Positions 15,105-23,433 of a DNA stretch of 34,638 nucleotides are shown here, piece after piece; positions within the stretch are counted from its first letter, which is position 1; each line of letters starts with the position of its first letter. The stretch covers positions 1-34,638 of the forward strand of contig JAFVAM010000001.1 in NCBI GenBank assembly GCA_017480525.1, in the 5' to 3' direction. The DNA comes from Bacteroidales bacterium (GTDB taxonomy: Bacteria; Bacteroidota; Bacteroidia; Bacteroidales; P3). Both the position numbers and the translations under genes were made by a program. The notes beneath the pieces were generated by a model. That model did no database searches. It saw nothing but the letters and a program-made list of their open reading frames with translations, and was not told the origin of the DNA.

Positions 15105-17525
15105 CTACATCTGTGGTGTCCCTCCGTCGGAGCCCCCCTGACGGGCCTTGCCTTCGAGGTCCATTTTGCCAATGCGCCACGTAAGGCCGAGGCTGACAAA
15201 ACGGCTGTCGAACTGTGTGCTGCCGGTGGTCTGATACTGCGGTGCGATGGTGTTCTGTCCCCACTCGGCCAAGCCGAAGATGTCGTTGACGTTGAGGTAG
15301 ACGCTGAGTTTGCGGTCGAAAAAGTCGCTGCTGACGCCGAAATCCACCCCCTTGTTGGCCACGCTCATGCTGTACAGACCCAGTTGGGGAGAGTTGTAGT
15401 GTGCGTTGGCGAAGATTTCCAGCTTGTCCCACACCTTGGCCCATACGTTGAGGCGAACGCTCCAGCTCATCTTGCTGTCGCTGTCGCCGTTGTACTTGTA
15501 AGCATAGTTGAACACCGAGGCGTTGAGGCGAACGTTGAGGAAGCCCGTGGGGCGATAAGTGATGTTGGCGTCGAGTCCCTCGGTGTGGCTGGAGCCGATA
15601 TTGTCGGGGTAGGTGTAGTTGACCAGCTGCGTTGCGGGGAAAAAGGCCGGGGCGTAGCCGGCGGAGGTCATCTCCCCCACCTCGTCGGTGTTGGCGCGCA
15701 GGTAGGCATTGAGGTTCACCATGCCGAAGCCCATGATGTATTTGCTCCATGCGGCCTCGAGGTTGTGAGTGTAGGCCACAAGGAGATTGGGGTTGCCTGT
15801 GGAGTAGCTGTAGTCGTCGTAGCGGATGAAGGGGTTGAGCTGCGTGCTGCCGGGGTTGTCGGGGCGGCGCTTATAGGAGAGGCTGTAGGAGGTGAAGGTC
15901 TTGGTCTGGTAGGAGAGGTGGAGAGAGGGCACGAGGAGCAGGAAGGTGGTGTCCACCGTGGTGCTGCCGCTGCCGTCGTCATATTGCCACCGACTGTAGG
16001 GCTGCGCCATCATACCACGCAGACCCACCTTGGCGGTGAAACCGCCCCAGCGTTTCTGCACCGTGGCGTAGACAGCGTTGTCCATGCCGTGTTCATGCCC
16101 CTCGTAGGAGCGGAGGGGTACACGGACGTAAACGCCACCGGACAGGGTGTCGAGCGTCTGCCTGCTGCTGCCGAAGCCGAAGTCCGTCGAGAGGCCCGCC
16201 TCAATGGTCCAGTCATACTTCAGAGGATGGGTGTAGTTGAGTTCGGCGCTCACGCTGGGGTTGCTGGTAAGAGAGTAGTCACGGCGCACCTGGTCAGGGA
16301 ACGCGGGGTTGCGGTATACGAAGGTGCTGTTGCTGGTACCTCCGTTGCGCGACATGTTGCCGTTGAGGGAGAGTGAGACTTTGCGCCCCGTGGTATCAAA
16401 GCGATGCTCGAGCAACAAGCCACCGTAACCGCCATAGAAGAGACCGTCGTCGTTGTCGTGGGTGTAGCGGTAGCCGAGGTTGAGGGGAGTGGGGTACTCA
16501 TAGTAGTCAAGGTTCACCGTGCTGTGGTTGTTGCCCCAGTAGGGGTAAAAGCCCACCCAGGAGGCCAGATGCGTCTTTTCGTTGATATTCCAGTTGATGT
16601 TCAAGCCGGTGTAGCCACCGAAGTTGCGGTTCTCGGTCGTGTCCCGGTGGCTCTGGAAGCGGCTGGTGTCGCCGTTGTTGTCGAAGAGGGCGCTTGTGCC
16701 GTCGCTGTAGATGTTGTGATGCGCATAGTTGGCGTTGACATAGACGTTGATGTCGAACTTGTCGTTGGCGTAGACATACGAGGCCCACGGCGAGAAACTC
16801 GGCATCGTGTTGGCTCGGAATCCGAAGCTGAGGAACTCGTTGCGTTTCACCGTCTGGTTGGTGACGATGTTGATCACGCCCCCGCTGCTCGAATAACGCG
16901 CCGAGGGGTTGGTGATGACCTCGATGCGCTCTATAGCGTTGGCCGGCAGCTGTTTGATATACTGCTTCAGGGCCTCCCCGTTCATGTGGCTTGGACGGTC
17001 GTTGATCCAAATCTCAACGCTGCTGACGCCGCGCAGAGTGATGTTGCCCTCGGCATCCACCTCCACGCCGGGGGCGTTCTGGAGGGCGTCGCTGGCGGTA
17101 CCCGTCTGGATGGAGGGGTCCTCCTTGGTGTTGTACATGTTCTTCTCGCCGTCCATCTGGAAAAGTGGCTTCTCAGCCACCACCTCCACCTCACGCAGCA
17201 AGGTTCCACCCTTCAATCCGATTGCCAAATCATCTATATTGTCTATAATTTCTATATTATCCATATAGCTCTCATAACCCACATACGAGGCCTGCAGCAC
17301 ATAGCTCCCCACCTTCACGTCGGAAATCTCGAATCGTCCCTCGAAGTTCGTCGTTGCGCCACGCACAAACACCGTGTCCGACGGGCGCATCAGTCCCACA
17401 TTCACAAAGGCCACTCCCTCCCCTGTCTTGGCATCGCGCACCATGCCGCTCACCCTCGCCGTCTGTGCCCCGGCAGGGGCTACGGTGGCCATAGCCACCA
17501 GCATTGCAATCAGTAATCTCTTCAT
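15105..17525 (-). CDS. Outer-membrane beta-barrel protein with carboxypeptidase-like regulatory domain (TonB-receptor-like)
   Basis: An 806-residue outer-membrane protein. The signal peptide (MKRLLIAMLVAMATVAPAGA) is followed by a CarboxypepD_reg-like domain at about 25-105 (VSGMVRDAKTGEGVAFVNVG, VGSYVLQASYVGY). A plug domain spans about 125-225 (DALQNAPGVEVDAEGNITL, RIEVITNPSARYSSSGGVIN). The rest is a long barrel with alternating aromatic strands ending in GLTWRIGKMDL. It lacks an obvious SusD partner, so it resembles the beta-barrel family often found with envelope or antibiotic-response transporters rather than a glycan-uptake pair. The C-terminal ARQGG stretch and Met-TAG end are normal for the family. 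It is the second gene of the operon, 13 bases after the small membrane protein. Confidence 0.88.
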   Translation of the reverse strand: MKRLLIAMLVAMATVAPAGAQTARVSGMVRDAKTGEGVAFVNVGLMRPSDTVFVRGATTNFEGRFEISDVKVGSYVLQASYVGYESYMDNIEIIDNIDDLAIGLKGGTLLREVEVVAEKPLFQMDGEKNMYNTKEDPSIQTGTASDALQNAPGVEVDAEGNITLRGVSSVEIWINDRPSHMNGEALKQYIKQLPANAIERIEVITNPSARYSSSGGVINIVTNQTVKRNEFLSFGFRANTMPSFSPWASYVYANDKFDINVYVNANYAHHNIYSDGTSALFDNNGDTSRFQSHRDTTENRNFGGYTGLNINWNINEKTHLASWVGFYPYWGNNHSTVNLDYYEYPTPLNLGYRYTHDNDDGLFYGGYGGLLLEHRFDTTGRKVSLSLNGNMSRNGGTSNSTFVYRNPAFPDQVRRDYSLTSNPSVSAELNYTHPLKYDWTIEAGLSTDFGFGSSRQTLDTLSGGVYVRVPLRSYEGHEHGMDNAVYATVQKRWGGFTAKVGLRGMMAQPYSRWQYDDGSGSTTVDTTFLLLVPSLHLSYQTKTFTSYSLSYKRRPDNPGSTQLNPFIRYDDYSYSTGNPNLLVAYTHNLEAAWSKYIMGFGMVNLNAYLRANTDEVGEMTSAGYAPAFFPATQLVNYTYPDNIGSSHTEGLDANITYRPTGFLNVRLNASVFNYAYKYNGDSDSKMSWSVRLNVWAKVWDKLEIFANAHYNSPQLGLYSMSVANKGVDFGVSSDFFDRKLSVYLNVNDIFGLAEWGQNTIAPQYQTTGSTQFDSRFVSLGLTWRIGKMDLEGKARQGGSDGGTPQM

Positions 17526-17538
17526 CTTATTATAATGT

Positions 17539-17820
17539 TTAACATGTTCCACGTTCTTTTTTCGATTGCTCATTTCTCCGGTCCTCGTCGACGGCGGACT
17601 GCACATCGTGGTCCACCTGCCCCATCAAGACCCACAGCAGTGTCAGGAACCCGCCACCAAGCAATGCGGCAATCACCCCCGACAGCAACAAACCTCCATT
17701 CTCCAGACGCCCCACCACAAAGGTGGCCACCGCAAAAGCCGGGAAAAGCACCATATATTTCCTTACTCCAAGCTTTTTCCACCATTCTCTCACCTCTATT
17801 ATTTCTTCCTTCGATTTCAT
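17539..17820 (-). CDS. Small inner-membrane protein, first gene of the GntR/ABC operon
   Basis: A 93-residue protein with a charged N-terminal helix (MKSKEEIIEVREWWKKLG), two hydrophobic segments (about 23-39 and 43-66) and a highly charged cytoplasmic tail (DEDRRNEQSKKERG). I recognise no family. The start at 17820 is preferred over an in-frame ATG at 17877 because 17877 overlaps the promoter and operator, which lie at 17849-17882. The gene begins 29 bases downstream of the operator and ends 13 bases before the outer-membrane gene, so it is the first gene under repressor control. Confidence 0.75.
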   Translation of the reverse strand: MKSKEEIIEVREWWKKLGVRKYMVLFPAFAVATFVVGRLENGGLLLSGVIAALLGGGFLTLLWVLMGQVDHDVQSAVDEDRRNEQSKKERGTC

Positions 17821-17848
17821 TCTCAATATTTTACTCAATACACAACAC

Positions 17849-17874
17849 CAGTGTGTTAGTTTTCTAATACACTG
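17849..17874 (-). promoter_or_regulatory. Predicted YtrA/GntR operator palindrome
   Basis: A 26-base inverted repeat with 11-base arms (CAGTGTGTTAG and CTAATACACTG, one mismatch) around a TTTT centre. It contains AGTGTG and TACACT spaced by 12 bases. From memory, B. subtilis YtrA binds AGTGTA-13-TACACT, so the match is close. It starts directly downstream of the -7 box and covers the expected transcription start, the right place for repression by the GntR protein encoded at the operon's end. Confidence 0.7.
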
Positions 17875-17905
17875 CAAAAGTAATACTTTTTTTTAAACCA
17901 TGCAA
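17875..17905 (-). promoter_or_regulatory. Bacteroidota promoter of the GntR/ABC operon
   Basis: The minus strand has TACTTTTG (17882-17875), an exact TAnnTTTG -7 box, and a TTG element (17905-17903) 20 bases upstream in the -33 position. The predicted start site is near 17868, inside the operator palindrome. Confidence 0.65.
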
Positions 17906-18079
17906 TTTTTTTTCAAAATTTCTTCATTAATTCCATCCAAGCCAATCCTTCCAGGCAGGGGATTTGGTGGTCGAGGGTTGGTCGGAAAGATGTATGGATT
18001 TTTTCCCGATGGAACAATATTATTTTGGCAGTAGCGTTATTTAGTGGTATTTTTTCAATAAATAATAAAAGAGAACGAC

Positions 18080-18940
18080 ATGACACAAGAAGAAAGCAAA
18101 GCTCTGGGAAACAACTATAATATTGCAGAATCGCTACGCTTTTTCCGCCGCTGGTGGAAGGTGCTGGTGGCGGTGTTGGTCGTGGCGGCCGTGGTTTCGG
18201 CCATTGCAGCGTGGATGATCAAGCCGCTCTACAAGTCGTCGGCCGTCATCTTCCCCACGAACAGCAACCGCCTGTCGAAAGCCATCATGGACTACCACTA
18301 CAGCCTCGACTTCATGGACTACGGCATCGAGCGAGACTGCGAGTACGCCATACAGATCCTCTCCTCGAAGAGCATGCAGCAGGCTGTCTGCCAACACTTC
18401 AACCTCATGGAACACTATGGCATTCCCTCCGACGACGCCCACCGTCTCTTCAAGCTCGACGAGCAGTATCGCAGCAACATCAGCGTGAAGCGCACGGAAT
18501 TCCTCGGCGTGGAAATCGGAGTGCTTGACCAGGACCCCCAGTGGGCCGCCGACATTGCCAACTACATGGCGACGATGTACGACACCCTCTGCCGCGACAT
18601 CCACCACGACCGTGCCGTTTCGGCGGCGACGGTGATGGACGGCGTATGCAGCGCGATGGAGCGCGAAATCGACTCCCTCTCGCAACTGCCCACCACGCCG
18701 TGGCGCACCAAACTCATCGCCGACAAATGCGAGCAGTTGGCCGACCTGCAGACCCGCGCTACGCAGACACGCGTAGACAAAGACCTCAGCGTCAGTTATA
18801 AATACAGCGTCGACCAGGCCACCCCCGCCGACAAAAAGGCCTATCCCAAGCGCCTGCTCATCATCCTCGGCGGCAGCCTCGGTGCCGTGGTGGTGTGCAT
18901 CTTCGCGCTGCTGATTTTTGCCAAGAAAAACGACGAGTGA
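18080..18940 (+). CDS. Wzz/chain-length-determinant-like protein
   Basis: A 286-residue inner-membrane protein with the layout of polysaccharide co-polymerases: a cytoplasmic N-terminus ending in SLRFFRRWWK, a first membrane helix (about 26-47), a periplasmic domain that begins with the Wzz-type KPLYKSSAVIFP, and a second helix near 258-280 (LLIILGGSLGAVVVCIFALLIF). Such proteins set the length of O-antigen or capsule chains made by Wzy. The long C-terminal helix and the tyrosine-kinase domain of larger co-polymerases are absent. The O-antigen ligase gene starts three bases after its stop, so they form a pair. The nearest promoter-like sequence, TATTTTG at 18021-18027, is one base short of consensus. 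Confidence 0.85.
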   Translation: MTQEESKALGNNYNIAESLRFFRRWWKVLVAVLVVAAVVSAIAAWMIKPLYKSSAVIFPTNSNRLSKAIMDYHYSLDFMDYGIERDCEYAIQILSSKSMQQAVCQHFNLMEHYGIPSDDAHRLFKLDEQYRSNISVKRTEFLGVEIGVLDQDPQWAADIANYMATMYDTLCRDIHHDRAVSAATVMDGVCSAMEREIDSLSQLPTTPWRTKLIADKCEQLADLQTRATQTRVDKDLSVSYKYSVDQATPADKKAYPKRLLIILGGSLGAVVVCIFALLIFAKKNDE

Positions 18941-18943
18941 AGA

Positions 18944-20458
18944 ATGAAGAATGAAGGACGGGCTGGCACGACCCGCACCGTTGTGGCGCTGCTGCTGACG
19001 GCACTGTTCATCGCCTTCGAGGGCTACGCCCTGTGGTACAAGGGTGACGCCTCGGTGGCCATGGTGCCGCTGGCGCTGCTGGTGGTGTGGCTTTTCGTGA
19101 CGAAGCTTGAGACAGGCTTCCTCCTCATGGCCTTGCTGACGCCTTTCGCCATCGACATCGCCCTGTTGCCCGGCATGGAACTCTCCATGCCCGTGGAGCC
19201 GATGATGATTCTCTTCTCGGCCATCTTCTTCTTCCGAGTGCTGCTCACCAAGAGCTATGACCTGCGCCTGCTGCGCCATCCCGTGAGCCTGCTGCTGCTG
19301 GCCTCGCTGGCCTGGATGGCCTTCACCTCCGCCACCTCGCAGTTGCCGTGGGTGTCAATCAAATACACCCTGGCGAGGCTCTGGTTCGTGGTTCCCTTCT
19401 TCTTCGCCGGGGCACAGTTTTTCCGCGACCAGCGTCGCCTGCGCCAGTTCTTCTGGGCCTACGCCATAGGCCTCGGCGTGGTCATCCTCATCGCCACCAC
19501 CAAGACCCTTGGCAACTTCAGCGACCTGCAGACGCTCCACCGCGTCATGCAGCCTTTCTACAACGACCACACGGCCTACGGCTGCGTCATAGCCCTCCTG
19601 CTGCCTGCGGCGTTCTATTTCGTCTTCGCCCGCAGCAGCCACGGCTGGCGCCGTGTGCTGTCGACAGCCCTCTTCGCGGGGCTCTGCATAGGCCTCTTCT
19701 TCTCCTACTGCCGCGCGGCTTGGATCAGCGTCGTGGGTGCCATCGGCGTCTATGCACTCATCCGCATGGGGATGAAGGTGAAATGGATGGTGCTGCTCTT
19801 CGGCCTCGGCGTGGGGGTCTTCTTCGTGTATCAGAGCGATGTGCTCTACAAGCTCGGCAAGAACCACCAGGATTCCTCCTACACGCTGGCCGACCAGGTG
19901 AAGAGCATCTCCAACATCTCCACCGACGCATCGAACCTCGAGCGCCTCAACCGCTGGGCTGCCGCCTTGAGGATGTGGGATGAGCGCCCTGTGCTGGGCT
20001 GCGGTCCCGGCACCTACCAGTTCCTCTATGCCGGCTACCAGCGTTCCTACCAGCTCTCCACCATCAGCACCAACGCCGGCAACCTGGGCAATGCCCACAG
20101 CGAATACATAGGTCCCCTGACCGAGCAGGGCATCCCCGGCGTGACCCTCGTGGTGCTGCTGTTCCTCACCACCTTTGCCACCGGCGTGCGCCTCTACCGC
20201 ACCGCCGCCGACCCGCACACCGCCCGCCTCGCCCTGGCCTTCACGCTCTCACTCCTGACCTACTACATCCACGGTGTCTTCAACAACTTCCTCGACACCG
20301 ACAAACTCTCCGTCCCCTTCTGGGCATTCACCGCCGTCATCGTCGCCCTCGATGTCTACAGCGAGAAAAGAAACGACAGAATGCAGGGGAAGACATCCGC
20401 CTCGATACCGGAAACGGACACCACCGCCAACGCGCCGACCACGACAAATCCCTGCTGA
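18944..20458 (+). CDS. O-antigen ligase / polymerase family membrane protein
   Basis: A 504-residue protein with about 12 hydrophobic segments and a large periplasmic loop near residues 295-390. The conserved loop motifs of the WaaL/Wzy family are present: CRAAWISVVGAIGVYALIR (the R-x-A-W type signature) and RWAAALRMWDERPVLGCGPG followed by NAHSEYIGPLTEQGIPG, where the His is the expected catalytic residue of the family. It would join or polymerise O-antigen or a similar glycan. It follows the Wzz-like gene immediately and converges with the CLC gene 21 bases away. No glycosyltransferase or flippase gene is seen nearby, so the repeat unit is made elsewhere. Confidence 0.88.
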   Translation: MKNEGRAGTTRTVVALLLTALFIAFEGYALWYKGDASVAMVPLALLVVWLFVTKLETGFLLMALLTPFAIDIALLPGMELSMPVEPMMILFSAIFFFRVLLTKSYDLRLLRHPVSLLLLASLAWMAFTSATSQLPWVSIKYTLARLWFVVPFFFAGAQFFRDQRRLRQFFWAYAIGLGVVILIATTKTLGNFSDLQTLHRVMQPFYNDHTAYGCVIALLLPAAFYFVFARSSHGWRRVLSTALFAGLCIGLFFSYCRAAWISVVGAIGVYALIRMGMKVKWMVLLFGLGVGVFFVYQSDVLYKLGKNHQDSSYTLADQVKSISNISTDASNLERLNRWAAALRMWDERPVLGCGPGTYQFLYAGYQRSYQLSTISTNAGNLGNAHSEYIGPLTEQGIPGVTLVVLLFLTTFATGVRLYRTAADPHTARLALAFTLSLLTYYIHGVFNNFLDTDKLSVPFWAFTAVIVALDVYSEKRNDRMQGKTSASIPETDTTANAPTTTNPC

Positions 20459-20479
20459 AACAACGCGCCATGCGCCGGA

Positions 20480-22261
20480 CTACTCCTCGCTGCTGGCACT
20501 GATGAAGCGGCGATAGGCGCTGAAGGTGTTGGCACGGGAGAGGAATCCGAGGTAGTTGTCCTCGTCGTCGACCACCACGAGGTTGTAGCGGTCGCTGAAG
20601 CGGAACTTCTCCACCACATCGCTCAGCGAGTCGCTGCTGCGCACCAGGTCGCCCTCGCTCATGGGGTGCATCAGCTCGTCGACGACGATAGTGTCGTAGA
20701 GTTCCGGCCGGAAGATAATCTTGCGCACATCGTCGAGCACCACAACGCCGAGAAACTTGTCGTCGTCGGAGAGCACAGGGAAGACGTTGCGCCGCGAGGT
20801 CTGGATGACCTCCACCAGGTCGCGCAGCATGTTGCCGCTGCGCACAATGACGAAGTTGGTCTCTATGAGGCTCTTCATGTCGAGCAGGTGCCACGCCGAG
20901 GCGTCCTTGTCGTGGGTGAGCAGGTCGCCCTTCTCGGCCAGCTTGCGGGCATAGATGGAGTGGTGCTCGAAGGGACTGACGCAGAGGAAAGTGACTGCCG
21001 AGGCCACCAGCAGGGGCACCAGCAGCTGGTAGCCGCCGGTGATGTCGGCGATGAGGAAGGTGGCCATGAAGGGGGCGTGCATGACACCCGTCATGACCGC
21101 CGCCATGCCCACGAGGGCGAAGTTGGCCGCGTTCTGTTCGGGAAGGCCCAACTCGTTGCACACCAGGGCCACCATATAGCCCGACAGGCCGCCCACGATG
21201 AGCGACGGGCCGAAAGTGCCGCCCACGCCGCCACTGCCGATGGTCGCGGCAGTGGCCACTGCCTTGAGGGCTATGAGCATGAAGATGACCGCCACCACCA
21301 CCCATGCGTTGCCAGCCATCGAGCCGTAGACGGCGCTGACGAAGAGGCTGCTGCTGTCGCCCTTGAGGAGCTGCGAGAGCATGCCGTAGCCCTCGCCGTA
21401 GAGCGGGGGGAAGAGAAAAATGAGCACACCCAGCACCAGGCCGCCCGCAAGCACCCTGACCCACGGCCTGCCCAGCCGCACGAAGAGCTGCTCCACACGG
21501 TCGGTGGTGCGCAGGAAATAGACCGACACCAAAGCGCAGAACACACCCAGCACCACATAGAACGGCAGCTGCGAGAGGTCGAAAGGCTGCGACACCTCGA
21601 AATGGAACTGCACATCGGTACCCATGAGGAAATAGGCCACCGTGGCAGCCACGAGGGAGGAGATGAGCAGGGGGATGGCCGTGGTGGCCGTGAGGTCGAA
21701 GAGAAACACTTCGAGGACGAACATGATGCCCGCGAAGGGAGCCTTGAAGATGCCGGCGATGGCACCCGCAGCGCCGCAACCCAGCAGTATGCGTACGCTC
21801 TTGGGCGAGAGACGCATCCAGCTCCCTATGTTGCTGCCTATGGCCGACCCCGTGGAGGCAATAGGCGCCTCCAGTCCCACACTGCCGCCGAAAGCCACCG
21901 TAAGGGTGGAGGCGATGAGCGAGGTGTACATATTCTTTTTCGGCAGGCGCGACTCGTTGCGGCTGATGGCCAGCAGCACACTGGGAAGGCCGTGGCCGAT
22001 GTCGCCGCGCACGATGAACTTGACGAAGAGCACCGTCAGCGCGATGCCCACGAGGGGGAAGACGAGCATCATCACGTTGCCGCCAAAGGGCGTCAGGGCG
22101 CCGGCCTTGGCCACGGCGAGGCCCGCATAGTGCACCACGGTCTTCAGCGCCACGGCCGCCAGGCCGGAAAACAAACCCACCACCACGGCCAGCATCAGCA
22201 CATAGCCGTGCTCGGTCGTGTGGCGCAGACGCCAGCGGTGGAATTTGCCTATGAAGCGCAT
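20480..22261 (-). CDS. CLC-family chloride channel/transporter with tandem CBS domains
   Basis: A 593-residue protein. The CLC membrane core covers about residues 20-430 and shows the family motifs GHGLP (usually GSGIP), GGSVGLEAPIA (gating Glu121) and GCGAAGAIAGIFKAPFAGIM, plus GSGGVGGTFGPSLIVGGLSG. A CBS pair forms the C-terminal part (about 455-593: VIVRSGNMLRDLV, FPVLSDDDKFLGVVVLDD, then NLVVVDDEDNYLGFLSRAN). At the position of the internal proton glutamate (E. coli Glu203) the protein has Val175 after Glu174, as in CLC channels. The start at 22261 lies 25 bases after a TATCTTTG promoter box. A much longer reading frame continues upstream but crosses the ompA gene and is not credible. Confidence 0.9.
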   Translation of the reverse strand: MRFIGKFHRWRLRHTTEHGYVLMLAVVVGLFSGLAAVALKTVVHYAGLAVAKAGALTPFGGNVMMLVFPLVGIALTVLFVKFIVRGDIGHGLPSVLLAISRNESRLPKKNMYTSLIASTLTVAFGGSVGLEAPIASTGSAIGSNIGSWMRLSPKSVRILLGCGAAGAIAGIFKAPFAGIMFVLEVFLFDLTATTAIPLLISSLVAATVAYFLMGTDVQFHFEVSQPFDLSQLPFYVVLGVFCALVSVYFLRTTDRVEQLFVRLGRPWVRVLAGGLVLGVLIFLFPPLYGEGYGMLSQLLKGDSSSLFVSAVYGSMAGNAWVVVAVIFMLIALKAVATAATIGSGGVGGTFGPSLIVGGLSGYMVALVCNELGLPEQNAANFALVGMAAVMTGVMHAPFMATFLIADITGGYQLLVPLLVASAVTFLCVSPFEHHSIYARKLAEKGDLLTHDKDASAWHLLDMKSLIETNFVIVRSGNMLRDLVEVIQTSRRNVFPVLSDDDKFLGVVVLDDVRKIIFRPELYDTIVVDELMHPMSEGDLVRSSDSLSDVVEKFRFSDRYNLVVVDDEDNYLGFLSRANTFSAYRRFISASSEE

Positions 22262-22285
22262 CTTTTTCAAAAAAAAAACAGGCTG

Positions 22286-22293
22286 CAAAGATA
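22286..22293 (-). promoter_or_regulatory. Bacteroidota -7 promoter box for the CLC gene
   Basis: The minus strand reads TATCTTTG, an exact TAnnTTTG, 25 bases upstream of the CLC start codon at 22261, in the 81-base divergent gap with ompA. No clear -33 box. Confidence 0.5.
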
Positions 22294-22342
22294 CGAAAAA
22301 TTGTTGATTTACGTTAATAGAAACAAAAAAATAACATTTATT

Positions 22343-23359
22343 ATGAAAAAGAAAGCCCTTTTCATCGGTGCCGTAGCGGCCCTGTCCCTCGCCTCGTGCG
22401 TGTCGCTGAGCGAGCATGAGAACCTGCAGACCAAATACAACCAGACCGACAAAGCCTACAAGGTGGCCCTCCAGGACCTGGAGGAACTCAAGGAGGAATA
22501 TGCCGCGCTGTCGCGCCAGAACAACGCCATGACCAACGACTACAGCGAACTCAACAATGCCAAGAACCGCTGCGACGCCACCGTCGACAGCCTCTCGCGC
22601 CGCATCGAGCAGCTGCGCCACCACTACGACACCACCATGGAGAACTACATGCAGGAGGTGGCCGGCAAGAACCGCGACCTCACGCGCGCCCAGAACCTCC
22701 TCACCGCCCGCACCAAGGAACTCAACAGCAAGGAGGAAGAGCTGCGCCAGAAGGAGCAGCAGCTCGCCGAGCAGCAGGAGACCTTCAGCCTGCAGCGCAG
22801 CGAGATGATTGCCCGCCAGGCCGAACTTCAGCGCCAGGAAGCCGCCACCCGCGCCCAGCTCGAAGCCAAGGAACGCGAACTCGAAGCCGTGCGCACCTCG
22901 GTGACCAACGCTCTCGTGGGCTTCGCCGACAAAGGCCTCAAGGTGGAAACCAAGGACGGCAAGGTCTACGTCTCCATGGAGAACAAACTCCTCTTCCCCT
23001 CGGCCAGCTGGACGGTCTCCAAAGAGGGGGCCAACGCCATCAAGGAACTGGCCAAAGTGCTGGAGCAGGACACCACGCTCAACATCATGGTCGAGGGGCA
23101 TACGGACAACGACCCCTACCACGGCAACACCGCCGTCAAGGACAACTGGGACCTCAGCGTGATGCGCGCCACGGCCATCGTCAAACTCCTCATACAGAAC
23201 GGTCCCGGCCTCAACCCCGCCCGCATCGAGGCCTGCGGCCACGGCGAGTTTGCCCCCAAGACCTCCAACGCCACGCCGGAAGGCAAGGCCGCCAACCGCC
23301 GCACCGAAATCATCCTCACCCCCAACCTCGACAAACTCCTCCGCCAGATGGGCAACTGA
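22343..23359 (+). CDS. OmpA-family peptidoglycan-binding lipoprotein with long coiled coil
   Basis: A 338-residue protein. The signal (MKKKALFIGAVAALSLASC) ends in a lipobox LASC with the cysteine at residue 19. Residues about 25-195 form a long coiled coil with heptad patterning (KEEYAALSRQNNAM, LEAKERELEAV). The C-terminal OmpA-like domain (about 205-335) has the peptidoglycan-binding motifs LLFPSASW, VEGHTDND, NWDLSVMRATAIV and PEGKAANRRTEI. It probably tethers the outer membrane to peptidoglycan. The in-frame sequence upstream of this ATG is non-coding for this gene (antisense to CLC). A strong terminator follows at 23392-23433. Confidence 0.93.
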   Translation: MKKKALFIGAVAALSLASCVSLSEHENLQTKYNQTDKAYKVALQDLEELKEEYAALSRQNNAMTNDYSELNNAKNRCDATVDSLSRRIEQLRHHYDTTMENYMQEVAGKNRDLTRAQNLLTARTKELNSKEEELRQKEQQLAEQQETFSLQRSEMIARQAELQRQEAATRAQLEAKERELEAVRTSVTNALVGFADKGLKVETKDGKVYVSMENKLLFPSASWTVSKEGANAIKELAKVLEQDTTLNIMVEGHTDNDPYHGNTAVKDNWDLSVMRATAIVKLLIQNGPGLNPARIEACGHGEFAPKTSNATPEGKAANRRTEIILTPNLDKLLRQMGN

Positions 23360-23391
23360 CCGTCCTCGGCGAGACCCCTCTCCCACCCCAC

Positions 23392-23433
23392 CCCCGGCAA
23401 CCGGTTCCAAGTCGGTTGCCGGGGCTTTTTTTT
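23392..23433 (+). terminator. Intrinsic terminator after ompA-family gene
   Basis: A perfect 12-base-pair stem (CCCCGGCAACCG at 23392-23403 with CGGTTGCCGGGG at 23413-23424), a 9-base loop, then C and eight T residues. Confidence 0.93.

Noticed and set aside
18939..18957. GAAGAATGAAGAATGAAG run between the Wzz and ligase genes
   Set aside because: It is a short triple repeat of a common Bacteroidales intergenic type spanning the stop and start codons; too short to call an element.
20666..22342. Extended N-terminus of the OmpA-family protein
   Set aside because: It runs antisense through CLC; the signal peptide and lipobox begin at 22343.
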